Position numbers and translations under genes: made by a program
The notes under the pieces: model-generated
Told to the model about the DNA's origin: nothing
Database searches by the model: none
What the model saw: only the letters and a program-made list of their open reading frames with translations
Source: AV69 sp036498205
GTDB lineage: Bacteria > Verrucomicrobiota > Verrucomicrobiia > Chthoniobacterales > UBA10450
Assembly (NCBI GenBank): GCA_036498205.1
Contig: DASXIC010000039.1
Span: forward strand, 16,835-80,834
Reading direction: 5' to 3'
Length of the DNA: 64,000 nucleotides
In this document: positions 19,407 through 27,999 of the stretch, in pieces
Position numbering within the stretch: position 1 is the stretch's first letter
Layout of the letters: every line of letters starts with the position of its first letter

Positions 19407-20774
19407 ATGGCGATTGCCTCAGTAAATCCCGCTACCGGGAAAATTATCAGGCGGTTCAAGTGCTACAGCGATGCCGAGGTCGAGAGCGCGCTCGAACGAG
19501 GTGTTCGCGCCTTTGATCGACATCGGCATGCGTCTTTCGCCGATCGCGCCGCCATGATGCAGCGTCTGGCCAATCTGCTGGAAAGTGACACGAAGGATCT
19601 AGCCCGAATTATTTCAACCGAGATGGGCAAGATTTTTCAGGCCTCAGTCAACGAAATCGAAAAATGCACGCGTTGTTGTCGCTTTTACGCCGAGCACGGC
19701 GACCAATTTTTGCGCGAGCAAATTGTGGAATCTGATGCCCGTCACAGTTCCATCCGCTACCAGCCGCTGGGAATTATCCTGGCAATTATGCCATGGAATT
19801 TCCCCTTCTGGCAGGTATTCCGATTCGCTGTTCCGGCCATCATTGCCGGCAACGTCGCCCTGCTTAAACACGCATCCAATGTTTCGCAGTGCGCGCTTGC
19901 CATCGAAAACCTGTTTCAAAAGGCAGGGTTCCCGACTGGCGTTTTTCAAACGTTGCTCCTTGAAAACGAACGCGTGGAGACGCTTTTAAAGGACGCGCGG
20001 GTGAAAGCAGTGACGCTGACCGGGAGTGATCGGGCGGGTAGCGCGGTAGCAGGCAACGCTGGACGGGAACTCAAGAAATCGGTGCTCGAACTCGGAGGTA
20101 GCGATCCTTTCATCGTCATGCCGAGCGCGACGCTTGGTGATGCTGTTTCGACCGGAGTCAAAGCGAGAATGGTAAATAGCGGGCAGTCATGTATCGCGGC
20201 CAAGCGCTTCATTATCGCCGATGGGATTTATGATCAGTTCGTCTCCCGATTTGTAGAGGTAGTAAAGCATTTGAAGTCGGGAGATCCTTTCGATCCGGAA
20301 ACGGAAATCGGACCACTGGCATCCGAAGATATCTTGCGCGGAGTCGAGAAGCAGGTGCAGGAATTGGTGGCGGCAGGGGCCAAAACCCTGACCGGCGCGA
20401 AGCGGAGCGATCAGACCGGATTTTTTTATGAGCCGACTGTTCTCGCCGATATCCCCAAGTCCTCTCCCGCTTACCGCGAAGAAATTTTTGGCCCGGTCGC
20501 CCTGATGTTCCGGGTTCGCGATGCCGCTGAAGCGGCGTTGCTTGCCAATGATTCGGTGTTTGGGCTCGGCTCCAGCGTCTGGACGAACGACGCGCAGGAG
20601 CAGGAGTTTTTTGCGCGGGAGCTCGAGTCTGGAATGGTTTTCATCAATGCGATGGTCGCATCCGATCCGCGTCTGCCGTTCGGCGGAGTGAAGCGATCCG
20701 GTTACGGGCGAGAACTTGGCGCGGAAGGAATCCGCGAATTTACCAACATTAAAACTGTTTACGTCGGCGCCTGA
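19407..20774 (+). CDS. NAD(P)-dependent succinate-semialdehyde dehydrogenase-like
   Basis: 455 residues, ATG directly after the previous stop. Aldehyde dehydrogenase superfamily: IMPWNFPFWQ near residue 128, LELGGSDPFIV with the general-base Glu, and catalytic Cys near 262 in NSGQSCIAAKRF; C-terminal LPFGGVKRSGYGREL. The length and N-terminus (ASVNPATGKIIRRF) match the Sad/YneI-type succinate-semialdehyde dehydrogenases. It is the last gene of the egt-transporter run; how it relates to ergothioneine is unclear and it may be an unrelated passenger. Confidence 0.85.
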   Translation: MAIASVNPATGKIIRRFKCYSDAEVESALERGVRAFDRHRHASFADRAAMMQRLANLLESDTKDLARIISTEMGKIFQASVNEIEKCTRCCRFYAEHGDQFLREQIVESDARHSSIRYQPLGIILAIMPWNFPFWQVFRFAVPAIIAGNVALLKHASNVSQCALAIENLFQKAGFPTGVFQTLLLENERVETLLKDARVKAVTLTGSDRAGSAVAGNAGRELKKSVLELGGSDPFIVMPSATLGDAVSTGVKARMVNSGQSCIAAKRFIIADGIYDQFVSRFVEVVKHLKSGDPFDPETEIGPLASEDILRGVEKQVQELVAAGAKTLTGAKRSDQTGFFYEPTVLADIPKSSPAYREEIFGPVALMFRVRDAAEAALLANDSVFGLGSSVWTNDAQEQEFFARELESGMVFINAMVASDPRLPFGGVKRSGYGRELGAEGIREFTNIKTVYVGA

Positions 20775-20820
20775 TATTCTCTCGGGTACGGTTTATCGAG
20801 TCGTCTCAGACAAAACCCTC

Positions 20821-21945
20821 TCAGGGAAAGAGACTCAATTGCTCCCGCAGCGGCCGAAAATATTCACTTGAAAGCTCGGGGCGCGGACCAATCCCATACT
20901 TTCGGCAACTTACCTGAAACAAGTTGGCGATTTGTTCGGCAAAAATTCCTTCACCCTTGATTCGCGACGCCCACCGAGGATCGTTTAGTTTCGTTCCGCC
21001 ACGAATCGTCCGAATTCGGGAAAGCACCTTTTCTTTCTTTTCGGGAAAGTGTTCGCCCAGCCAGCGCTCGAAAAGCGGTGCGACAGCAAACGGCAGTCTG
21101 AGAATGGTGTAGCCGGCGAACTGCGCACCGGCTTTCGCACAAGCCTGTAGGATCGCAGGCATTTCGTGATCGGTCAGGCCCGGGATGATCGGCGCAACCA
21201 TTACTCCGACCGGAACGCCCGCTTCGCGTAATTTTGTGACCGCTTCGAGACGAGCTTCGGGCGGCGAAGTTCGCGGCTCCAGGACCCGCTGCAAACGTTC
21301 ATCAAGGGAGGTGATCGAAACGTTGACTGCTGAGGCCGAAAACTGCGCAAGTTCGCTCAACACATCGATGTCACGTGTCACCAGTCGGTTCTTGGTGATT
21401 ATTCCCACTGGGTTGCGAAATCGTGCCAGCACTTGCAAACAGCCCCGAGTAATTTCGAGGCGGCGTTCGACCGGCTGATAAGGATCGGTTACGCCGCTGA
21501 CTGCGATCACCTGTGGTTTCCATTTCCGCGAAGAAAGCTCGGCTTCCAGCAATTTCGGTGCGTCGGTTTTCACCATTATGCGCGACTCGAAATCGATTCC
21601 GGCGGAAAACCCCAAATATTCGTGAGTAGGACGCGCGTAACAGTAAACACAGCCGTGTTCGCATCCGCGATACGGATTGACGCTGGTCTCGAATCCGACA
21701 TCCGGGCTGTTGTTGCGTGCAATGATTGATTGCGAGGAATCTCGGAAGAACAGGGTCTTAATTGGTCGTGAGTCTTCGTCTACCTCGTCCGATAGTTCCT
21801 CTTCGATGTGTAATGTCTCGAATCGGTTGGCGGGATTGATTGATGCGCCTCGGGCGTGAAACGCACGTGGATGCAGCGTCCGAGCTGCCTCCGGTGTTTC
21901 ACTGACATGTTTCCACAGGGCCGTTGAATCGACGGATCGCTTCAT
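20821..21945 (-). CDS. Radical SAM protein, PA0069/Rv2578c family
   Basis: 374 residues. The cluster motif is GCEHGCVYCYARP (C-x3-C-x2-C near residue 95) preceded by NPYRGCEHG, the signature of the PA0069/SplB-related group. Downstream: IAVSGVTDPYQPVE, ITKNRLVTRDID, VSITSLD, and VAPIIPGLTD typical of the barrel. The reaction is not established for this family; DNA-repair-like (spore photoproduct lyase related) roles have been suggested. Alone on its strand, convergent with the dehydrogenase gene. Confidence 0.88.
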   Translation of the reverse strand: MKRSVDSTALWKHVSETPEAARTLHPRAFHARGASINPANRFETLHIEEELSDEVDEDSRPIKTLFFRDSSQSIIARNNSPDVGFETSVNPYRGCEHGCVYCYARPTHEYLGFSAGIDFESRIMVKTDAPKLLEAELSSRKWKPQVIAVSGVTDPYQPVERRLEITRGCLQVLARFRNPVGIITKNRLVTRDIDVLSELAQFSASAVNVSITSLDERLQRVLEPRTSPPEARLEAVTKLREAGVPVGVMVAPIIPGLTDHEMPAILQACAKAGAQFAGYTILRLPFAVAPLFERWLGEHFPEKKEKVLSRIRTIRGGTKLNDPRWASRIKGEGIFAEQIANLFQVSCRKYGIGPRPELSSEYFRPLREQLSLFP

Positions 21946-22044
21946 CGCGATATGTTCATGTGAACGTGTTACGATGTCCAGTTAAAACTCGAGCCGCGCT
22001 GTTGCCTCCGTTATCGCAGCGCGACAATATGGAACTCGGTCAAG

Positions 22045-22132
22045 GGAGGGGTGGTCGAGTGGTTGATGGCTCCGGTCTTGAAAACCGGCAGAGCGCAAGC
22101 TCTCGTGGGTTCGAATCCCACCCCCTCCGCCA
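22045..22132 (+). tRNA. tRNA-Ser (anticodon TGA)
   Basis: 88 bases with a long variable arm. Acceptor GGAGGGG (22045-22051) pairs with CCCCTCC (22122-22128), then G and an encoded CCA. Anticodon stem CCGGT/ACCGG encloses CTTGAAA, giving anticodon TGA. The variable arm is GAGC/GCTC around GCAA and the T arm is GTGGG-TTCGAAT-CCCAC. Its last 19 bases plus five following bases are repeated exactly 166 bases downstream. Confidence 0.96.
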
Positions 22133-22137
22133 GGATT
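22114..22137 (+). repeat. 24-base direct repeat, copy 1 (tRNA-Ser 3' end)
   Basis: The sequence running from the T-arm/acceptor of tRNA-Ser through CCA and into AGGATT is identical to 22280-22303. A duplicated tRNA 3' end is the usual form of an attachment-site pair. Confidence 0.85.
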
Positions 22138-22279
22138 TCAAGATCGGCTTACGATTTTGTGTAGCAGATCTCAACGCGGAGAGTCGCGGGAGATTCGAAC
22201 ACCGTTCGACCGGCGGGGCGCGTTACGCGCAGGATTCAAAACGAAGTTCTAACTCCGGAGCCGAAGCGCAGCTTTGGAT

Positions 22280-22303
22280 AATCCCACCCCCTCCGCCAGG
22301 ATT
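22280..22303 (+). repeat. 24-base direct repeat, copy 2 (tRNA-Ser 3' remnant)
   Basis: Exact copy of 22114-22137, without the rest of a tRNA. The 142 bases between the copies hold no gene. The rest of the intergenic region up to 22344 shows nothing else. Confidence 0.85.
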
Positions 22304-22344
22304 CAATGCGGAGCGCGGGTTTCGGAGTTCCTGCTTTCCTGATT

Positions 22345-23010
22345 CTACGATTTCCCGGTCTCCTGGATTCCACATGCACTGAGATCAATTCGGGATCGAG
22401 GACTCCGGATTCGCAGCCAATCAGCGACCAAGAGGGCGGCAATTATGCCGACAGCGAATCCGCCGACTACGTCGGATAAGTAATGAGCAGCGACGATCAT
22501 TCGCGATGCGGCAATCAATAGCGGAACGACCAGAAGCGGTATCCCGATCCTCCAGCCAGTCGCGATCAGCAAAGTCACAAAGAAGGCAGTAGATGCGGCA
22601 GTGTGACCCGAGGGAAACGCGTTAAACTTCGAATGCAAGCTCGGGCCATTCCAGGTTTGCTCGATGCGAGTTGATGGCCGCGGACGTCCAATCGCGATCT
22701 TGCCAACTCGCGCGACAATTCCCGCCAGGGCACAGGCAATCAGCATCGCCAAAAAGATCCGCGTCCAACTTTTGCTCCCCGACAACCATGCCACTGCGAT
22801 CATGACCGACCCGGCCAGAACATGCCCGGGCCAATCCCCTACTCTGCTCACAGCGTACATAAAGCGTCGCAACGCACGCGATGAATGGCCATTGATCCAC
22901 GTGGCGACGCTTTTGTCTACAAGCAGCGCAAGTCCGATCGCCACGATTAAGAGGCCGATCAGAATGATCCATCCGACCCAGCGAGACGCGTTTTCCGTTT
23001 CCGTTTTCAC
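22345..23010 (-). CDS. PAP2-family membrane phosphatase
   Basis: About 221 residues using a GTG at 23010; the longer frame to 23157 would overlap the divergent glycosyltransferase gene and lacks family character there. Six hydrophobic segments. The three PAP2 motifs are present: K-x6-RP in KIAIGRPRPST, PSGHTA with the catalytic His, and SRMIVAAHYLSDVVGG with the second His. Such enzymes dephosphorylate undecaprenyl-pyrophosphate or phosphatidic acid at the inner membrane. Divergent with an ArnT-like transferase, which would also act on lipid-linked substrates. Confidence 0.85.
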   Translation of the reverse strand: MKTETENASRWVGWIILIGLLIVAIGLALLVDKSVATWINGHSSRALRRFMYAVSRVGDWPGHVLAGSVMIAVAWLSGSKSWTRIFLAMLIACALAGIVARVGKIAIGRPRPSTRIEQTWNGPSLHSKFNAFPSGHTAASTAFFVTLLIATGWRIGIPLLVVPLLIAASRMIVAAHYLSDVVGGFAVGIIAALLVADWLRIRSPRSRIDLSACGIQETGKS

Positions 23011-23051
23011 TTCAACGGCTGCTAGCTTCCGGTTCAATCGACTGACCGGCA

Positions 23052-24461
23052 ATGCGCAATTCCATTCTGCTTTTTCTTGGCTGCCTCCTGTTTCATCTCG
23101 CGGGCACCTGGAGTTTGCCGCTAATCGATCGTGACGAACCGCGTTTTGCCGAAGCATCGCGCGAGATGCGAGAGCGCTGCGAGTACGTCATCCCTTATTT
23201 TAATAACCAATATCGGTTTGATAAGCCTCCCCTGACCTACTGGTGCGAGATCGCCAGTTTTCGCCTGTTTGGCGAGAATGATTTTGCGGCGCGATTTCCG
23301 ACGGCGATCGCCGCAGCCCTCGTGAGCACTGTCCTATTCGGATGGGGGACGCGCCTTCGTGGAAAGCAGACTGGCTGGTGGGCGGCAATCGTTTTTGCCC
23401 TGGCGTTGCAAACCTTCCTGCACGGTAAAGCTGCGGTTGCAGATATGTGGCTGGTGTTATTTTTCACACTCGCTCATTGGTCTGCGTGGGAATTGCTCAA
23501 CGCCAATTCCTATCGCCCAAAATGGTGGTGGATCTTTTACCTTTCACTCGCTCTCGGTTTTCTCGCCAAAGGTCCGGTCGGATGGATTCCACTATTAAGC
23601 GTGGTTCTCGCGAAATGGTTTTATAAAGAAACAGATTTCAACGCCCTGTTCCGGTTTTTTGTCGGGATTCCGCTGACGCTGGCAATTGTGGGCGCCTGGG
23701 GCGTGCCGGCCCTGATGCGAACCAATGGGGAATTCTTTCGGGTCGGGATCGTGCATCACGTCATCGGCCGCTCTCTCGCGCCAATGGAGGGTCACGGCGC
23801 ATCGTCTTTAGCAATGTATTTTGCGCTCCTCCCATTTTATTTCCTGACTTTCTTGGTCAGCTTTTTTCCCTGGTCGACCCGGCTCCTCGCTCTCTGGAAT
23901 GATTTGCGGACGAACCGGGACGCGACCGATAAATTTCTCTTAAGCGGCACGCTGCTCATTTTTGCCATCTTCACCCTCGTGAAGACCAAGTTGCCCCATT
24001 ACACCTTGCCCGCATTTCCGCTCATTGCGCTGCTGCTCGCCCGTCGATTCGAGGCTGTGCGGCTTTCTCGTTCGGCAGTGGTATGGAGCGCCGGCATTTA
24101 TCTAGTTATCGCGTTGTTTGCCACTCCCTTGCTGGCGCAATTTTTTCCTAGCCGTAGACTCGTTCGCGAAAGCCGGTTGGATCTTAAGCCGGAGATGGAG
24201 TTTGGCGCCATCGATTACACTGAGCCAAGCCTGGTTTGGTACTTTCGCGATCAGGTTCGCGGATTTATGACGACACTGAAACGCAAAGACGCTGTTCGCT
24301 ACATGACGGAACCGGGGCCGCGTTTCACCGTTTTGCCGACAAAACTGGTCAGCGAAATTTTTCCCAATCCAGATCCGAACTGGCGGATTTATCGTGCGAG
24401 AGGATTCAATATCCCCAAGGGCCAACGTGTCGACCTCACAATGTTGCTCAAACCGGAGTGA
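23052..24461 (+). CDS. ArnT/PMT-like membrane glycosyltransferase
   Basis: 469 residues with about eleven membrane segments. The first periplasmic loop carries IDRDEPRFAEASREM (residues 25-39), the Asp-containing catalytic region shared by ArnT and other GT83/PMT-type enzymes, then YRFDKPPLTYW. These use polyprenyl-phosphate sugars to modify lipid A or proteins. The C-terminal ~110 residues form a soluble domain. The sugar and acceptor cannot be read from sequence. It is followed after 42 bases by ruvA on the same strand. Confidence 0.85.
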   Translation: MRNSILLFLGCLLFHLAGTWSLPLIDRDEPRFAEASREMRERCEYVIPYFNNQYRFDKPPLTYWCEIASFRLFGENDFAARFPTAIAAALVSTVLFGWGTRLRGKQTGWWAAIVFALALQTFLHGKAAVADMWLVLFFTLAHWSAWELLNANSYRPKWWWIFYLSLALGFLAKGPVGWIPLLSVVLAKWFYKETDFNALFRFFVGIPLTLAIVGAWGVPALMRTNGEFFRVGIVHHVIGRSLAPMEGHGASSLAMYFALLPFYFLTFLVSFFPWSTRLLALWNDLRTNRDATDKFLLSGTLLIFAIFTLVKTKLPHYTLPAFPLIALLLARRFEAVRLSRSAVVWSAGIYLVIALFATPLLAQFFPSRRLVRESRLDLKPEMEFGAIDYTEPSLVWYFRDQVRGFMTTLKRKDAVRYMTEPGPRFTVLPTKLVSEIFPNPDPNWRIYRARGFNIPKGQRVDLTMLLKPE

Positions 24462-24503
24462 GCGCGTTTGCCATTTTCCTTTGATCGCTTACCGATTGGC
24501 GAC

Positions 24504-25118
24504 GTGATCACTTTTCTTCACGGCCGGCTTGCTCACGCCCTGCCGACCCAGGCGACGATAGACGTGAACGGCATCGGCTATGAGCTTTTCATTCCGCTCT
24601 CGAGCTACGACAAACTGCCCGCCGTTGGCCAGGCCCTGGAAATCCTGACCCACTTGCACGTGCGCGAAGACGCACAGGTTCTTTACGGGTTTATGACAGC
24701 GCCGGAACGCGATTTGTTTCGTCTGCTCGTGAACCATGTCAGCGGCATAGGACCGAAGCTGGCGCTAGCAGTCTTGAGCGGGATGAGCGTCAGCAATTTC
24801 AAAGCGTCGGTCGTTAACAACGACGTCGCTTCACTTTCAAAAATTAGCGGAGTAGGCAAAAAGACTGCGGAGCGAATCGTGCTCGAATTGAAGGATAAAC
24901 TTGGCGTCGCGGCGGCTTGGGAAGCGGCCAGCGCCGCACAAGCCCCAACGCCGGAGCAAGAACACGCAAATGAAGCGGTGTTGGCGCTAATCTCGCTGGG
25001 CTACAAGCAACTCGATGCACATAGAACCGTCCGTGACATCCAGGATCGAGAGGGAGCGGGCAAATCGGCGGAGGAGCTGGTTAAACTCGCCTTAAAACGG
25101 CTGGCGTCAGGACGGTGA
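24504..25118 (+). CDS. ruvA: Holliday junction DNA helicase subunit RuvA
   Basis: 204 residues from a GTG at 24504, which gives the family N-terminus (M)ITFLHGRLAHALP; the longer ATG frame at 24468 is less likely. Domain I is an OB-fold (ATIDVNGIGYELFIP), domain II has two helix-hairpin-helix motifs (VSGIGPKLALAVLSG and ISGVGKKTAERIVLEL), and domain III is the C-terminal RuvB-contacting bundle (NEAVLALISLGYKQ). RuvA tetramers hold the four-way junction for RuvB. RuvB and RuvC are not in the window. Confidence 0.95.
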   Translation: MITFLHGRLAHALPTQATIDVNGIGYELFIPLSSYDKLPAVGQALEILTHLHVREDAQVLYGFMTAPERDLFRLLVNHVSGIGPKLALAVLSGMSVSNFKASVVNNDVASLSKISGVGKKTAERIVLELKDKLGVAAAWEAASAAQAPTPEQEHANEAVLALISLGYKQLDAHRTVRDIQDREGAGKSAEELVKLALKRLASGR

Positions 25119-25150
25119 AATCCAGAAGTGAATTCGAATTGGCTAAAGAA

Positions 25151-25176
25151 CGCCTCGACTGAGCGACGCGACTACA
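25151..25176. repeat. REP-like 26-base repeat, copy 1
   Basis: Starts CGCCTCGACTGAGCGA and ends CGACTACA-like; 25 of 26 bases match 27472-27497. The copy is an imperfect hairpin. It lies in the 339-base gene-free stretch 25119-25457, where I see no other gene. Confidence 0.7.
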
Positions 25177-25336
25177 GTCATAGCCAGGGCGCTCGGTCGA
25201 TGCTGTGAACGAAGAATTAGTGGCGATTTCTCACCGAACTTTTCCAGATTTGGGCGGACTTCCCAGCCCCCGCCCGTCCTCTCGCCCGGCCCCCCGCCGA
25301 GGGTGAATCCTTGCGGAGCCCACTGATGGAACAAAA

Positions 25337-25354
25337 TGCGGTGAGGACACCGCA
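25337..25354. repeat. Perfect hairpin in intergenic region
   Basis: TGCGGTG-AGGA-CACCGCA, a 7-base-pair stem with a 4-base loop, in the gene-free stretch 25119-25457. It is not followed by a T run, so a terminator role is doubtful; a second REP-type element is possible. Confidence 0.5.
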
Positions 25355-25457
25355 CTCTGCAAGCGCCTGAAAACCCCCTTGAGCTTTGCGACGCTCGCCC
25401 TGCGCCTGCGATGATAGGTTGTCATTGCGCGTCAGACGTTCAACCTTTCCGCCAGCA

Positions 25458-26771
25458 ATGCCCGCCATAACGGAAAACAGTCTCGACTCAATTCGAAGCG
25501 CAATTCCCGTCGAAGGACTGTTTGCCGACAAAGATTGGCTCGTGGCGACGGAGGCTTTTCCCATTTCGAAGAAGTGCTCGCGCGAACTGGAACAGCTTGG
25601 TCATCGCTTATCCATTTTTCAACGTGCCTGCAATCAGCTTTACCAGCTGAGCGCACGTGGCAAACAACCGCCATGGATTGCCAGATATCTGGATGCAGGC
25701 AAACCGCCGGCGCTCGTCGAATATGCGCGGCGGAAGCAGTTTCGCGAATTGCTGCCGAGTGTGATTCGACCCGATCTGATCCTGACGGACACCGGTTACA
25801 TCATTGCAGAAATCGACTCGGTTCCAGGCGGAATAGGTCTGACTGCATGGCTCAATCGCACCTATTCGAGCTTAGGCGAAGAAGTGATCGGCGGCGAACG
25901 CGGGATGTTCGAGGGCTTTCGCACCGTGCTGCCGAACGGAGGCGATATCGTGGTGTCCGAAGAATCGGCGACCTATCGGCCGGAAATGAGTTGGCTGGCG
26001 CGCGAGATGAACATGCTGTTTCCGGAACGGACCTGGAGCGCGCTGACCGCAGAAAACTATCATCCACGAGAAGGGCGGGACGTTTACCGCTTTTTCGAAT
26101 TATTTGATCTGCCAAATATTCCACAGATCGATTTGCTGTTGCAGGCCGCCGCGGATGGGCGAGTGAGCGTGACACCACCGATCAAACCATTTCTTGAGGA
26201 GAAAATGTGGTTCGCTCTTTTCTGGTTGCAGCCGCTGCGTGAGTTTTGGCGGCGTGAGCTGGGCGATAAATATTTCGTGAAGCTGCAGGAGGTCATTCCT
26301 TACACCTGGCTGCTCGATCCGACGCCCTTGCCCCAGCATGCCGTCATACCACGGTTGGAGATTCACGACTGGCGTGAAGCAGAGCGATTCAGTCAGAAAC
26401 AGCGCGACGTCCTGCTGAAGGTGAGTGGATTTTCGCCGTTGGGATGGGGTAGCCGCGGGGTCGCTCTGGGCGCGGATTTACCACACACGGAATGGGCGAA
26501 ACGGATCGAACAAGCATTGGCTGGTTTTGACACGCAACCCACCATTGTGCAGCAATTCCACAAAGGCCGCCTGGTCGAGCATCGTTATTTCGATCAGGAG
26601 AGCGGTGAGCCGCGCGCGATGAAGGGGCGTTTGCGTTTGTGTCCCTACTATTTTGTGGAAGAGGACCGCGTGCGAATGCGCGGTGCCTTGGCGACCATTG
26701 TGCCGGCGGACAAGAAACTTATCCATGGCATGCGCGACGGAATTCTCGCCCCCACCAAAGTGGTCGATTAA
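25458..26771 (+). CDS. Unknown protein, possibly circularly permuted ATP-grasp
   Basis: 437 residues from the ATG at 25458 (MPAITENSLDS). No signal or membrane segment. Segments such as LILTDTGYIIAEIDSVPGGIGLTAWLN (about residues 108-134) and the C-terminal STGG-like FSPLGWGSRGVALG followed by VEHRYFD and MKGRLRLCPYYFV recall circularly permuted ATP-grasp enzymes, which ligate carboxylates to amines. I am not certain of this. The gene stands alone: ruvA lies 340 bases upstream, and its stop shares TTAA with the convergent thpR. Confidence 0.7.
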   Translation: MPAITENSLDSIRSAIPVEGLFADKDWLVATEAFPISKKCSRELEQLGHRLSIFQRACNQLYQLSARGKQPPWIARYLDAGKPPALVEYARRKQFRELLPSVIRPDLILTDTGYIIAEIDSVPGGIGLTAWLNRTYSSLGEEVIGGERGMFEGFRTVLPNGGDIVVSEESATYRPEMSWLAREMNMLFPERTWSALTAENYHPREGRDVYRFFELFDLPNIPQIDLLLQAAADGRVSVTPPIKPFLEEKMWFALFWLQPLREFWRRELGDKYFVKLQEVIPYTWLLDPTPLPQHAVIPRLEIHDWREAERFSQKQRDVLLKVSGFSPLGWGSRGVALGADLPHTEWAKRIEQALAGFDTQPTIVQQFHKGRLVEHRYFDQESGEPRAMKGRLRLCPYYFVEEDRVRMRGALATIVPADKKLIHGMRDGILAPTKVVD

Positions 26772-27325
26772 TTCGGCGGCGGCGCGGCGACAGTCAAAAT
26801 GCGGCGGTGTATCGACCCGGCCGATGTCAGGCGGCTTTCGTAAAGGTGAAAGGCATCTACCCGAAAAACTCCGGCCTCGAATCCAGTATTTCTTTTCAAC
26901 AACGAGCGCATCAGTTCCGCGGACACTCCGCGGGCCCGCGCGATCGTGAAATGTGGCGTCCACGCCCGTTCTTCGATCGGTAATTTGCAAGCGAGCGCCG
27001 CTTCATTCACCCGCTTGTGCAATTGAAACAAATGCGGATGCGCTTTTCCGACGCCAATCCAAAGAATGTGCGGCATACCCTTCCTTGAGAAAATTCCAAG
27101 TCCGGTGACGGGCAGAAAAAAGGCACGGAACGAAATCAGCGCCAATTTTTCTTTGAACGCTGCCGTTGTTTCAGGATCGACATTTTCAAAGAATGCAAGG
27201 GTAAGATGAACTTGCTCCGGCGCCGTGAAGATAAGACCGCGATAATGCGGGTCGAGACCAACAAGCCGTTCGGCCATGTCGTCTGGTAGATCGATGGCGA
27301 TGAACAGACGCTGACCGCTCATCAC
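26768..27325 (-). CDS. thpR: RNA 2',3'-cyclic phosphodiesterase (2'-5' RNA ligase family)
   Basis: 185 residues with the two H-x-T motifs of the 2H phosphoesterases: HLT at residues 40-42 and HFT at 125-127, in the expected spacing. ThpR opens 2',3'-cyclic phosphates on RNA, possibly in tRNA repair or small-RNA turnover. N-terminus QRLFIAIDLP is typical. Its stop overlaps the stop of the convergent gene. It is upstream of smpB on the same strand in reading order (smpB lies further along the transcription direction on the left is not the case; smpB starts 189 bases to the right), so no operon with smpB is evident beyond shared strand. Confidence 0.92.
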   Translation of the reverse strand: MMSGQRLFIAIDLPDDMAERLVGLDPHYRGLIFTAPEQVHLTLAFFENVDPETTAAFKEKLALISFRAFFLPVTGLGIFSRKGMPHILWIGVGKAHPHLFQLHKRVNEAALACKLPIEERAWTPHFTIARARGVSAELMRSLLKRNTGFEAGVFRVDAFHLYESRLTSAGSIHRRILTVAAPPPN

Positions 27326-27471
27326 AGAGCATGCGGCTGTCCTTCATTGTTCCGCGCCGCAGCCTGCTCCAAATAACAAGTCGGTCTCATGACGAAAAGA
27401 TATCGCTGAATATTCGATTCGAAAGCAGTCGCCGCTGCGCTATGCCGTGAAAGTGATGGCGGTAGTAACGG

Positions 27472-27497
27472 CGCCTCGACTGAGCGAGGCGACTACA
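27472..27497. repeat. REP-like 26-base repeat, copy 2 (perfect hairpin)
   Basis: Contains GCCTCG-ACTGAG-CGAGGC, a 6-pair stem, within a 26-base unit that differs at one base from 25151-25176. It lies between smpB and thpR, 17 bases beyond the smpB stop codon, so it could also slow transcription there. Confidence 0.7.
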
Positions 27498-27513
27498 CGC
27501 GGAGTTACCGCGA

Positions 27514-27975
27514 TCAACCGTGCCGACGATTAAAACGGGCCACTTCACGAGCAGTCTCACGGTCGCTGGCCCGTTTTTTTAAATCGGACCGCTTATCGCG
27601 CGCGAGCTTTCCCTGTGCCACTCCGAGCTCAGCTTTCAGGCGCCCATTCTTCCAGTGCAGATTAAGCACCACCAGTGCGCGGCCGCTCACGGCCGTAAGA
27701 CCATAAAGCTTGTCGATTTCGTGACGATGAAGCAAAAGTTTGCGGACCCGTTTCGCGGCCGGGATTTCATGGCTGGCCCGCTCGTAAGGCTGAATGTCGG
27801 CGTTGTAGAGAAATGCCTCGCCGTTCTCGATTCGGGCAAATGCATCATTGATGTTCGCTTTGCCTGCCCGGATCGACTTTACCTCGCTTCCCTTCAACGC
27901 AATGCCGGCCTCGATGCGTTCGAGAATGTGAAAATCCCGCAATGCTTTGCGGTTGAGGATTGTTTCGGCCGGCAT
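27514..27975 (-). CDS. smpB: SsrA-binding protein SmpB
   Basis: 153 residues. Binds tmRNA and brings it to stalled ribosomes. Canonical features: NRKALRDFHILERIEAGI, GSEVKSIRAGKANINDAFARI near residues 29-50, HEIPAAKRVRKLLLHRHEI, and the basic C-terminal tail LARDKRSDLKKRASDRETAREVARFNRR, which reads the empty mRNA channel. The neighbouring intergenic sequence (27326-27513) does not contain tmRNA. rpoZ lies 24 bases upstream on the same strand, so an rpoZ-smpB transcript is likely. Confidence 0.96.
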   Translation of the reverse strand: MPAETILNRKALRDFHILERIEAGIALKGSEVKSIRAGKANINDAFARIENGEAFLYNADIQPYERASHEIPAAKRVRKLLLHRHEIDKLYGLTAVSGRALVVLNLHWKNGRLKAELGVAQGKLARDKRSDLKKRASDRETAREVARFNRRHG

Positions 27976-27999
27976 GGACCCGCGCCGCCGCGCCCGTAA

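Noticed and set aside
22280..22303. Second tRNA-Ser
   Set aside because: Only the acceptor/T-arm end is repeated; there is no D or anticodon arm.
27326..27513. tmRNA next to smpB
   Set aside because: No tRNA-like ends or tag reading frame; the stretch holds a REP-like hairpin only.
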